Virus record (IMG/VR): IMGVR_UViG_3300042806_000299
Coordinates: 1 to 64,000 of that record
DNA length: 64,000 bases
DNA from: a virus
Strand: one strand, 5' to 3'
Part shown: positions 57,586-64,000 of the stretch, in pieces
Layout of the letters: the number at the start of each line of letters is the position of its first letter
How positions within the stretch are numbered: the first letter of the stretch is position 1
Translations under genes and position numbers: made by a program
The notes under the pieces: model-generated
What the model saw: only the letters and a program-made list of their open reading frames with translations
What the model was told of the DNA's origin: nothing
Database searches by the model: none

Positions 57586-58430
57586 ATTCTGACTACATAA
57601 TCTTTTGTCCATTTCATAATAATAATCGTACACCTGCTGGTGAAATTGATAAGTATAACGGAACATTTTTTTGTTTTTCTTGCCATCACGTTGCTAGTCT
57701 TGTTGAGTTTGTAATGCACACATCTGGACGAACATATTTTGAGTCGGCTCGTTTTATTAAAAGTAAAGAAACAGAGCAAGATTTAGAGCGTGATATAAAT
57801 CAAAAACTAGTTTTAAGGCCAGAGTTTGTACCATTTGATGAACTTATATTAAAACGTTTACATAACAACCTGCTTGCATCAGATAGGGCAAAAGATTATT
57901 TTAAATATCGTAAAATAGAAAACACATCTTGGACAAAGTTTTCTTTAGGGTATTCAGAAAAACAAGATATGGTAACTGTCCCAGTTCATAGTCCAGATGG
58001 CTTGCCAGTTGGGTTTGTTGGCAGATCTATTGAAGGAAAAGAATTTAAGAATACTCCAGGGCTTCCAAAAGCCAAAACATTATTTAATCTAAACCGTATT
58101 AAAACTGCAGACAGGGTTTACGTAGTTGAATCATCCTTTGATGCCATAAGGCTTGATCAGGTTGGTCTTCCAGCAGTAGCAACGCTTGGGTCAAATGTAT
58201 CAAATATACAAATAGAATTGCTTCAAAAATATTTTAATAACATTATTGTTGTTGCTGATAATGATGAGGCAGGAGGAAACATGAAAGATAAGATAATTGA
58301 AAAACTTGGATCTCGTGTTTCTGTTATACAACTAAATAAAGAATATAAAGATATTGGTGATATGCCAGATGAAAATATCAAAAAATTGGAAGTTTCATTT
58401 GACAAAGACATTACCTCTATGCTAAACTAA
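57486..58430 (+). CDS. DNA primase (DnaG type)
   Basis: 314 residues. N-terminal CHC2-type zinc finger (FCPFHNNNRTP and FFCFSCHH give Cys, His, Cys, Cys). Central RNA-polymerase domain, with TOPRIM around residues 215-290: VYVVESSFDAIRL (catalytic Glu), IIVVADNDEAGG (Asp-x-Asp). Lacks the C-terminal helicase-binding domain of bacterial DnaG, so it is a short phage form. Start is inside the preceding gene; a stronger site was not found. Confidence 0.85.
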   Translation: MDKWNRRKQSNLYTKEQIKRVITGSGITVESEIDSDYIIFCPFHNNNRTPAGEIDKYNGTFFCFSCHHVASLVEFVMHTSGRTYFESARFIKSKETEQDLERDINQKLVLRPEFVPFDELILKRLHNNLLASDRAKDYFKYRKIENTSWTKFSLGYSEKQDMVTVPVHSPDGLPVGFVGRSIEGKEFKNTPGLPKAKTLFNLNRIKTADRVYVVESSFDAIRLDQVGLPAVATLGSNVSNIQIELLQKYFNNIIVVADNDEAGGNMKDKIIEKLGSRVSVIQLNKEYKDIGDMPDENIKKLEVSFDKDITSMLN

Positions 58431-58453
58431 TATAACAAACAAAGGAGAAATAT

Positions 58454-59107
58454 ATGAGCGTAATTAAGGGATTAAAAGATATCAACGCCCTGCTCGAAAA
58501 ACCAAAATACGAAGGAACAGGACAAAAAGTTCGTTGGGTTAAACTTGCGGATGGGCAATCAGCAAAGGTTCGTTTTGTTGAAGAACTAGACGTTGACTCA
58601 GCAAACTATTCAGAGACTCGTGGTCTTTCTGTAGTAGTTTCAGAACACACAAATCCAAAAGATTACAAGCGCAAGGCAGCATGTACTCAGGACTCTGAGG
58701 GACGTTGTTTTGGATGCGAAATGGCACGTAAGGAACCAAAGTCAGGTTGGAGAGCACGTTTGCGTTTCTATTGCAACGTTCTAATGAATGACGGACTTGA
58801 AGATCCATACATTGCTGTTTGGTCCCAAGGAATTTCTAAACAATCAGCATTTAATAACATTCGTGAATATGCACTTGATACAGGTAGCATTTCAAATCTT
58901 GAGTGGAAGTTAAAGCGTAATGGTCAGGGAACTGAAACCAATTACACACTTCTACCTTCAAAGCCAGATGCAGAACCATTTGCATGGGAAGGTTTTGAAT
59001 TCTTCAACCTAGAAAAGGTTGTTCGTGAGGTTCCATATCCAGAGCAAGAAGCATTCTACTTTGGATTTGACACTCCATCTGTTACCAGCACTAATATCGA
59101 CTGGTAG
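58454..59107 (+). CDS. Single-stranded DNA-binding protein
   Basis: 217 residues; AAAGGAG site. N-terminal SVIKGLKDINALLEKPKYEG, OB-like core with basic/aromatic strands (WRARLRFYCNVLMNDGLEDP, YIAVWSQGI) and a Cys pair loop CTQDSEGRCFGCEM that could bind zinc, as gp32-type proteins do. Acidic residues near the C-terminus (PYPEQEAFYFGF). Fits the gp32/T7 SSB role next to primase and polymerase; family not certain. Confidence 0.7.
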   Translation: MSVIKGLKDINALLEKPKYEGTGQKVRWVKLADGQSAKVRFVEELDVDSANYSETRGLSVVVSEHTNPKDYKRKAACTQDSEGRCFGCEMARKEPKSGWRARLRFYCNVLMNDGLEDPYIAVWSQGISKQSAFNNIREYALDTGSISNLEWKLKRNGQGTETNYTLLPSKPDAEPFAWEGFEFFNLEKVVREVPYPEQEAFYFGFDTPSVTSTNIDW

Positions 59108-59110
59108 TAG

Positions 59111-62100
59111 ATGTCTTACGTAGGCTTACACGTACATACCCATTACTCGTTATTTGACGGGATTGCTACTCCAGAAGAATATGTTGACCGTGCAGTTGAG
59201 TTAGGGATGCCAGCAATTGCCATCACTGACCACGGTACTTTATCTGGGCATAGGGAACTGCACCGTATTGCAAAAGCAAAGGGTATTAAGCCTATACTTG
59301 GCGTAGAAGGCTATATGTGTAAAGATAGATTTGACACTAGAGATAAGTCTGAAAGAGACGGAGATCTAGATCTAGTCTATAACCATATAGTTCTTCTCGC
59401 CAAGAATCAAATTGGTTTAGAGAATTTAAATAAAATTAGTGAAATATCTTGGACAGAAGGATACTTTAAAAAGCCAAGATTTGACTTTGAAATACTTGAA
59501 AAGTATTCTGAAGGAATTATTGTAACATCTGCATGCCCAAGTAGTGTGCTAGTTAAAGCACTTGAGAATAATGAATTTGCTGTAGCAAAAGATTATATTG
59601 CATGGTTTAAGCGTGTATTCAATGATGACTATTATGTTGAGGTAATGCCACATAACACTTCAGAAATAAACAAACAGTTAATTGCTCTAGCCGATGAGTA
59701 TAACGTAAAAGTTGTTGTAACACCAGACTGTCATCACAGCCATACAGATCAAAAAGAAATTCAAGAATTTAAATTACTTCTTAATACACATGTAAAAATT
59801 GACAAAGAGCATACATTTGAAAAGTCAAAAAAGCAACCAGACATGATGAAGCGCTTAGACTATCTTTATGGCAAAGATCGACAAATTACATTTAACAAGT
59901 TTGATATCCATTTACTTTCATATGAAGAGATAAAATCTGCAATGGAGGCTCAGGGGATTGATCGTCCAGACATTTATTCAAACACTTTAGAGGTTGCAGA
60001 AAAAATTGGGGACTATGGAATCCAAGAAGGACTAGATTTGTTACCAGCACAATACAAGAATCCAGATAAAGAATTAGCAGAACTTGCCTTTGCTGCTTTA
60101 GAAGAAAAAAGATTAAACTCTAACTGGCTTGGTAATGACATCTACGAACAAAGGCTTGATGAAGAGTTGTTTATTATTAGAGATAAAAAGTTTGCACCAT
60201 ACTTTCTTGTTGTAAGCAATATGATTAACTGGGCTAAGAAAGAAGATATTATGGTTGGTCCAGGAAGAGGTTCTTCTGCTGGATCCCTTCTTTGTTATCT
60301 ATTAGGAATTACTGAGATTGATCCGATTGAGCACGGACTTTTGTTCTTTCGTTTTATTAATCCAGATCGTAATGACTTCCCTGATATTGATACAGATATT
60401 CAGGACACTCGTCGTGAAGAAGTAAAAGACTATCTTGTTAGACAGTATCGACACGTTGCTTCTATTGCTACTTTTCTTGAGTTTACAGGAAAAGGAATTG
60501 TTAGAGATGTTTCAAGAGTACTTAATATTCCGTTGTCAGATGTTAATAAGGTTTTAAAGACAGTAGACTCATGGGACGACTACTGTACCTCAAAGTCAAC
60601 AATAGAGTTCCGTGAAAAATATCCAGAAGTAGAAATATACGGAGAGCAACTTCGTGGTCGTATTCGTGGTACAGGAATCCATGCAGCAGGTGTAGTAACA
60701 AGTAAAGAACCAATCTTTAGATATGCACCATTAGAAACAAGATCTTCTCCTGGATCGGATGAAAGAATTCCTGTGGTTGGCGTTGATATGGAAGAAGCCG
60801 AAAGAATTGGTCTAATTAAAATTGATGCATTGGGTCTTAAAACTTTATCCGTTCTTAAGAATACAATTGATATAATTAAAGAACGAGATGGCAAAAAAAT
60901 AGATCTTCTTAAGATTAAAATGGATGATGCAAATGTTTACCAGATGCTTTCAGATGGACATACAAAAGGAGTGTTTCAATGTGAAGCAGCACCATATACA
61001 AATCTTATTGTTAAGATGGGTGTAAAGAATCTAAATGAACTTGCAGCATCAAATGCTCTTGTTCGTCCAGGTGCAATGAATACTATTGGAAAAGACTATG
61101 TTGATCGTAAGCATGGTCGTCAAAACATATCTTACACACACCAAGTCCTAAAAGAATTTACGGAAGACACTTATGGCTGTATTCTTTACCAGGAACAAGT
61201 TATGCAAGCATGCGTACACCTTGGCGGTATGTCAATGTCAGAAGCAGATAAAGTTAGAAAAATTATTGGAAAGAAAAAAGATGCTAAAGAGTTTGATCAG
61301 TTTAAAGAAAAGTTTGTAGAGGGAGCATCTAAGTTTATTACTCCTAATGCTGCTCGTGATCTATGGCATGACTTTGAGGCTCACGCAGGTTATTCATTTA
61401 ACAAGTCTCACGCAGTAGCATATTCGACACTATCTTATTGGACTGCATGGCTAAAGTATTATTACCCACTTGAGTTTATGTACTCAGTATTAAAAAATGA
61501 AAAGGACAAAGATGCAAGAACTGAATATCTTATTGAAGCAAAAAGAATGGGCATTAGCGTTAAGTTACCTCACATTAACGATTCGGATATTGATTTTAAA
61601 ATTGAGGGTAAAGGTATTAGGTTTGGACTCAGTGCTATCAAGTTCATATCTGACAAGATTGGCGAAAGATACATATCTGCACGACCATTCAATTCGTACA
61701 AAGAACTTGAAGAATTTACATTTACTAAAGGAAACGGAGTAAACAGTCGTGCACTGCAAGCACTAAGAGTAACTGGTGCTGCAACCTTTAATGATAATCC
61801 TAGAAATGATCAGGAGATTAAAGAGAACCTGTATGAGTATTTAAATCTTCCAGAGTTTAATATTTCTATACCTTCTCATTATTACGCATTTATTCAGGAC
61901 ATTGTTGACTTTGAAGAAAAGGGATCATACATTTTTATGGGTATGGTAAAATCAATTAAGCGAGGAACAGGATGGTCACGAGTTGAAGTTTTGGACAAAA
62001 CTGGCAGTGTCGGTATATTTGATGATGAAAATACGACTATTGAGACAGGTCGTTCTTATTTGGTCTTGTGTAATGATAATAGGATTGTGTCTTTCATACC

Positions 62101-62398
62101 TTCAGACGAGATAAAAGAATCATCTAATGCACTTGTAAAATTTTTAAGTTATAAGCAACTACCATATACAGATGAAGAAATGTTTGTAGTCTCCTTTAAA
62201 CCAAGAATTACAAAGACAGGAAAGAAGATGGCATCTCTTACGCTTGCTGATACAAGGAGAGACCTTCACTCCATTACTGTATTTCCTACATCATTTGCAA
62301 AGGCATATATGAATATTGAAGAAGGAAAGTCATACAAGTTTGATTTTGGAAAAACAAAAGACGGAACAGTCACATTGGAGGATGTACATGTCGGTTAG
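59111..62398 (+). CDS. dnaE: DNA polymerase III alpha subunit (DnaE type)
   Basis: 1095 residues. PHP domain at the N-terminus (HVHTHYSLFDG, ITDHGTLSGHREL, CHHSHTDQKE) with the His/Asp metal residues kept, so proofreading or pyrophosphatase activity is possible. Catalytic core contains PGRGSSAGSLLCYLLGITEI and FPDIDTDIQDTRR (the PDxD motif Asp residues), VRPGAMNTIGKDYVDRKHGR, YQEQVMQA and FNKSHAVAYS. A C-terminal OB fold (GMVKSIKRGTGWSRVEVLDK) follows. Family C polymerase as in actinophages. ATG lies 4 nt after the SSB stop; the RecA start overlaps by 11 nt. Confidence 0.95.
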   Translation: MSYVGLHVHTHYSLFDGIATPEEYVDRAVELGMPAIAITDHGTLSGHRELHRIAKAKGIKPILGVEGYMCKDRFDTRDKSERDGDLDLVYNHIVLLAKNQIGLENLNKISEISWTEGYFKKPRFDFEILEKYSEGIIVTSACPSSVLVKALENNEFAVAKDYIAWFKRVFNDDYYVEVMPHNTSEINKQLIALADEYNVKVVVTPDCHHSHTDQKEIQEFKLLLNTHVKIDKEHTFEKSKKQPDMMKRLDYLYGKDRQITFNKFDIHLLSYEEIKSAMEAQGIDRPDIYSNTLEVAEKIGDYGIQEGLDLLPAQYKNPDKELAELAFAALEEKRLNSNWLGNDIYEQRLDEELFIIRDKKFAPYFLVVSNMINWAKKEDIMVGPGRGSSAGSLLCYLLGITEIDPIEHGLLFFRFINPDRNDFPDIDTDIQDTRREEVKDYLVRQYRHVASIATFLEFTGKGIVRDVSRVLNIPLSDVNKVLKTVDSWDDYCTSKSTIEFREKYPEVEIYGEQLRGRIRGTGIHAAGVVTSKEPIFRYAPLETRSSPGSDERIPVVGVDMEEAERIGLIKIDALGLKTLSVLKNTIDIIKERDGKKIDLLKIKMDDANVYQMLSDGHTKGVFQCEAAPYTNLIVKMGVKNLNELAASNALVRPGAMNTIGKDYVDRKHGRQNISYTHQVLKEFTEDTYGCILYQEQVMQACVHLGGMSMSEADKVRKIIGKKKDAKEFDQFKEKFVEGASKFITPNAARDLWHDFEAHAGYSFNKSHAVAYSTLSYWTAWLKYYYPLEFMYSVLKNEKDKDARTEYLIEAKRMGISVKLPHINDSDIDFKIEGKGIRFGLSAIKFISDKIGERYISARPFNSYKELEEFTFTKGNGVNSRALQALRVTGAATFNDNPRNDQEIKENLYEYLNLPEFNISIPSHYYAFIQDIVDFEEKGSYIFMGMVKSIKRGTGWSRVEVLDKTGSVGIFDDENTTIETGRSYLVLCNDNRIVSFIPSDEIKESSNALVKFLSYKQLPYTDEEMFVVSFKPRITKTGKKMASLTLADTRRDLHSITVFPTSFAKAYMNIEEGKSYKFDFGKTKDGTVTLEDVHVG

Positions 62399-63398
62399 TA
62401 TAGAAGAAGCATTAGCACAACTTGATCCCAAGTTGAGAAAGAAATTAGGTAGCGGAGTAGGCGTTAATTATGAATATCAACCTACACCTAGTTTTGGTTT
62501 AAACCGTGCCCTAGGAGGTGGTTTGCCTTACGGTAGACAAGTCCTTATATGGGGCTCAAAGTCCTCTGCAAAGTCTTCTATGTGCCTTCAAATGATTGCT
62601 TTAGCACAAGCAGAAGGAAAACTTTGTGCATGGATTGATTCAGAGATGTCATACTCAGAGGACTGGGCTAGAACTCTTGGTGTAGATCCAGAAAAACTAA
62701 TCTACTCACAAGCCAGAACTATTAGTGACATGGTTGATGTAGGTGTTGGCTTAATGAATGCAGGAGTTGACTTAATTGTGGTAGACTCTATTACATCAAT
62801 GCTTCCTGCAATCTATTTTGAAAAAGATACAGATGAAATGAAGCCTTTAGAAAATACTAAACAGATTGGAGCAGAGTCTCGTGACTTTAGCAATGCATGG
62901 AAAATGCTTAACTATGCTAATAATAAAGTTAAGCCTACTTTGCTTGTGCTTATTAGCCAGTCTCGTAATAATATTAATGCTATGTATACTAGTCAGCAGC
63001 CTTCTGGTGGTCAGGCTACTAAGTTTTATTCCTCTTGCATTGTTAAACTATTTAGTTCGGAATCAGACAATCAAGCAATTAAAGGCAAGATTCAAGTAGG
63101 GGATAAACTTATTGAAGAAAAGGTTGGAAGAACCATTCGTTGGGAGTTGCAGTTTTCTAAAACTTCTCCAGGATTCCAATCTGGTGAATATGATTTTTAT
63201 TTTAGAGGTGACAACATTGGCCTTGATACAATCGGTGATTTAGTTACTACCGCAGAATTAAATGGTATCGTTGAACGTACAGGTGCTTGGTACATACTTC
63301 CTGATGGTACAAAGGTTCAGGGTAAAGAAGCATTCGTCAATCGTGTAAGAGAAGATCTTGATTTACAAGAATCTATTAAGGCAAGATTAATTGTCTAA
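62388..63398 (+). CDS. recA: RecA/UvsX-like recombinase
   Basis: 336 residues from MSVSIEEALAQLDPKLRKKL; GGAGG six bases upstream sets this start. Walker A is GSKSSAKSS, with Ala where bacterial RecA has Gly, closer to the phage UvsX-type loop (GxSKSxKS). CAWIDSEMSYSEDWARTLGV, VDLIVVDSITSMLP (Walker B) and LLVLISQSRNNIN (L1 region), then KFYSSCIVKLFSSES. Strand exchange and replication restart. The last 8 nt overlap the next small gene. Confidence 0.85.
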   Translation: MSVSIEEALAQLDPKLRKKLGSGVGVNYEYQPTPSFGLNRALGGGLPYGRQVLIWGSKSSAKSSMCLQMIALAQAEGKLCAWIDSEMSYSEDWARTLGVDPEKLIYSQARTISDMVDVGVGLMNAGVDLIVVDSITSMLPAIYFEKDTDEMKPLENTKQIGAESRDFSNAWKMLNYANNKVKPTLLVLISQSRNNINAMYTSQQPSGGQATKFYSSCIVKLFSSESDNQAIKGKIQVGDKLIEEKVGRTIRWELQFSKTSPGFQSGEYDFYFRGDNIGLDTIGDLVTTAELNGIVERTGAWYILPDGTKVQGKEAFVNRVREDLDLQESIKARLIV

Positions 63399-63567
63399 TT
63401 ACACAGTCTATCCAGGAAAGTGGCCATGCCATACATGCAAAGAAGTTGTTTTAACATTGAGATGTTACGCTGAAACTAAAACTCTTACTTGGATGTGCAA
63501 AGAAAAACATTTAACAACGGTTTATCTTGGAAAAAGAAAGAAGAAGGACTTTGACGGAGAAGAGTGA
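63391..63567 (+). CDS. 58-residue zinc-ribbon protein
   Basis: Possible TTG start (MSNYTVYPGKWPCHTCK); Cys13-x2-Cys16, Cys25 and Cys36 with His40 could bind zinc. Basic tail (LGKRKKKDFDGEE). Overlaps RecA stop by 8 nt and the resolvase-like gene by 17 nt. Below usual gene-size cutoffs, but the Cys pattern is conserved in type with the genes at 2835 and 54806. Confidence 0.5.
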   Translation: MSNYTVYPGKWPCHTCKEVVLTLRCYAETKTLTWMCKEKHLTTVYLGKRKKKDFDGEE

Positions 63568-63838
63568 AAGTAAAAGAATAGGTGCTAAACAGCACAAGAA
63601 CTCAGGGCGTGGGACACACAAGGGTGATGCATCTTGGGAAAATTTTACTGTAGACTTTAAAGAAGTTGGAAAGTCTTTTACTTTAAACAAAGAAGTATGG
63701 GCTAAGGCAACAACCGATGCTATAAAAAATGGCAACGATCCAGCAATTGTTGTAGTAATGGGCGAGGGTAACTCTAAAGTTAGACTTGCTGTAATTGAAA
63801 TGAGCATTTTAGAGCAAATTATAGAGGATGGTGTATAA
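63551..63838 (+). CDS. PD-(D/E)XK nuclease, Holliday-junction resolvase type
   Basis: 95 residues if started at TTG 63551 (LTEKSESKRIGAKQ); TTG 63527 is an alternative. HKNSGRGTHKGDASWENF, then FTVDFKEVGKSFTLNKEVW: Asp (KGD), Asp-x-Lys (VDFK) and the SFTL-W helix match the Hjc/VRR-like resolvase family common in aquatic phages. Resolves junctions made by the RecA-like recombinase upstream. Last codons DGV-stop make the next promoter. Confidence 0.6.
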   Translation: MTEKSESKRIGAKQHKNSGRGTHKGDASWENFTVDFKEVGKSFTLNKEVWAKATTDAIKNGNDPAIVVVMGEGNSKVRLAVIEMSILEQIIEDGV

Positions 63839-63839
63839 T
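63832..63839 (+). promoter_or_regulatory. Leaderless-type promoter embedded in a stop codon
   Basis: TGTATAAT; the hexamer includes the upstream TAA and ends 6 nt before ATG 63846. Confidence 0.6.
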
Positions 63840-63845
63840 AGAAAT

Positions 63846-64000
63846 ATGAATACAGGATACGAACCAAAAAATAAAATAGTTCCACAAATTATAAAAGGCT
63901 TTTTTACTAATGAAGAGGTAGAGGTTTTACTTGCAATAGTAAAGTATCAAAAAAAGGCTAAAGATTTAGATGAGTTTTATGCTCCACTAGTTTTGCCAAC
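63846..64000 (+). CDS. Truncated gene at the window edge
   Basis: Starts MNTGYEPKNKIVPQIIKGFF and runs past the window end. 'PQIIKGFFTNEEVEVLL' resembles the entry strand of 2OG/Fe dioxygenases ('i..d.fls.eec..l'), but too little is present for a call. Leaderless promoter. Confidence 0.45.
   Translation, partial: MNTGYEPKNKIVPQIIKGFFTNEEVEVLLAIVKYQKKAKDLDEFYAPLVLP

Noticed and set aside
1-64000. CRISPR array, tRNA, integrase, terminase
   Set aside because: No regularly spaced identical repeats, no cloverleaf with T-loop, no tyrosine/serine recombinase and no terminase motifs seen by eye; the terminase probably lies outside the window.

Overview
The window is an AT-rich, densely coded stretch of a tailed double-stranded DNA phage with siphovirus architecture: head, neck, tail tube, paired tail chaperones, a 2786-residue tape measure and tail-tip genes in canonical order. 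No ribosomal RNA, tRNA, integrase or host chromosomal gene was seen. An actinobacterial host, possibly freshwater, is my inference. It rests on a holin resembling actinophage holins, a DnaE-type DNA polymerase III alpha, an adenosylcobalamin-dependent ribonucleotide reductase, and many genes that look set up for leaderless translation (extended -10 box 6-7 nt before the ATG, no Shine-Dalgarno), which is common in Actinobacteria. No terminase or lysogeny gene is visible, so the window is probably not the whole genome.

Layout. (1) 1-1060: a leftward operon of six very small proteins. (2) 1061-1620: a control region with DnaA-box-like sites (a further one lies at 134), palindromes next to two strong promoters, and repeated AGC(G/A)AATAA motifs that can fold into two similar RNA structures. 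It may be a replication origin, a pair of leader RNAs, or both. (3) 1621-3990: small early-type genes, a minus-strand S-adenosylmethionine decarboxylase (speD-like), zinc-ribbon micro-proteins and a probable holin. (4) 4.2-9.8 kb: first block of tail-fibre-like genes (collagen-like stalks, 'RGDT' N-terminal domains, a PASTA plus Pro/Thr-repeat protein). (5) 9.8-14.5 kb: sugar and tailoring enzymes: 2-oxoglutarate/Fe oxygenase, O-fucosyltransferase-like enzyme, SGNH-like protein, GDP-mannose 3,5-epimerase, sulfotransferase. (6) 14.5-15.1 kb: a secreted lysozyme/transglycosylase on the minus strand. (7) 15.2-21.7 kb: second fibre block, ending in a protein with two Fn3-like domains, GAF repeats and a Hint-like domain. 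(8) 22.6-25.7 kb: a compact vitamin B12 operon with class II ribonucleotide reductase, a secreted DUF4430/transcobalamin-like protein, a 44-residue membrane peptide and an ATP:cob(I)alamin adenosyltransferase. (9) 25.8-54.8 kb: structural module. (10) 54.8-64 kb: replication and recombination: DNA-binding protein, DnaB helicase, primase, single-strand binding protein, DnaE polymerase, RecA/UvsX, a putative PD-(D/E)XK resolvase and a truncated last gene.

How it fits together. The phage brings its own replisome core and makes dNTPs with an oxygen-independent B12 enzyme whose cofactor it appears able to adenylate itself and perhaps help scavenge. The sugar block could make GDP-L-galactose and transfer and sulfate sugars, on the host surface or on the virion; this is inference. 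Expression appears split among many small units: I count 18 promoter-like -10 boxes within 3-10 nt of a start codon, and in four cases the box overlaps the upstream stop codon as GTA-TAA-T. Strong hairpin terminators follow the major capsid and major tail genes.
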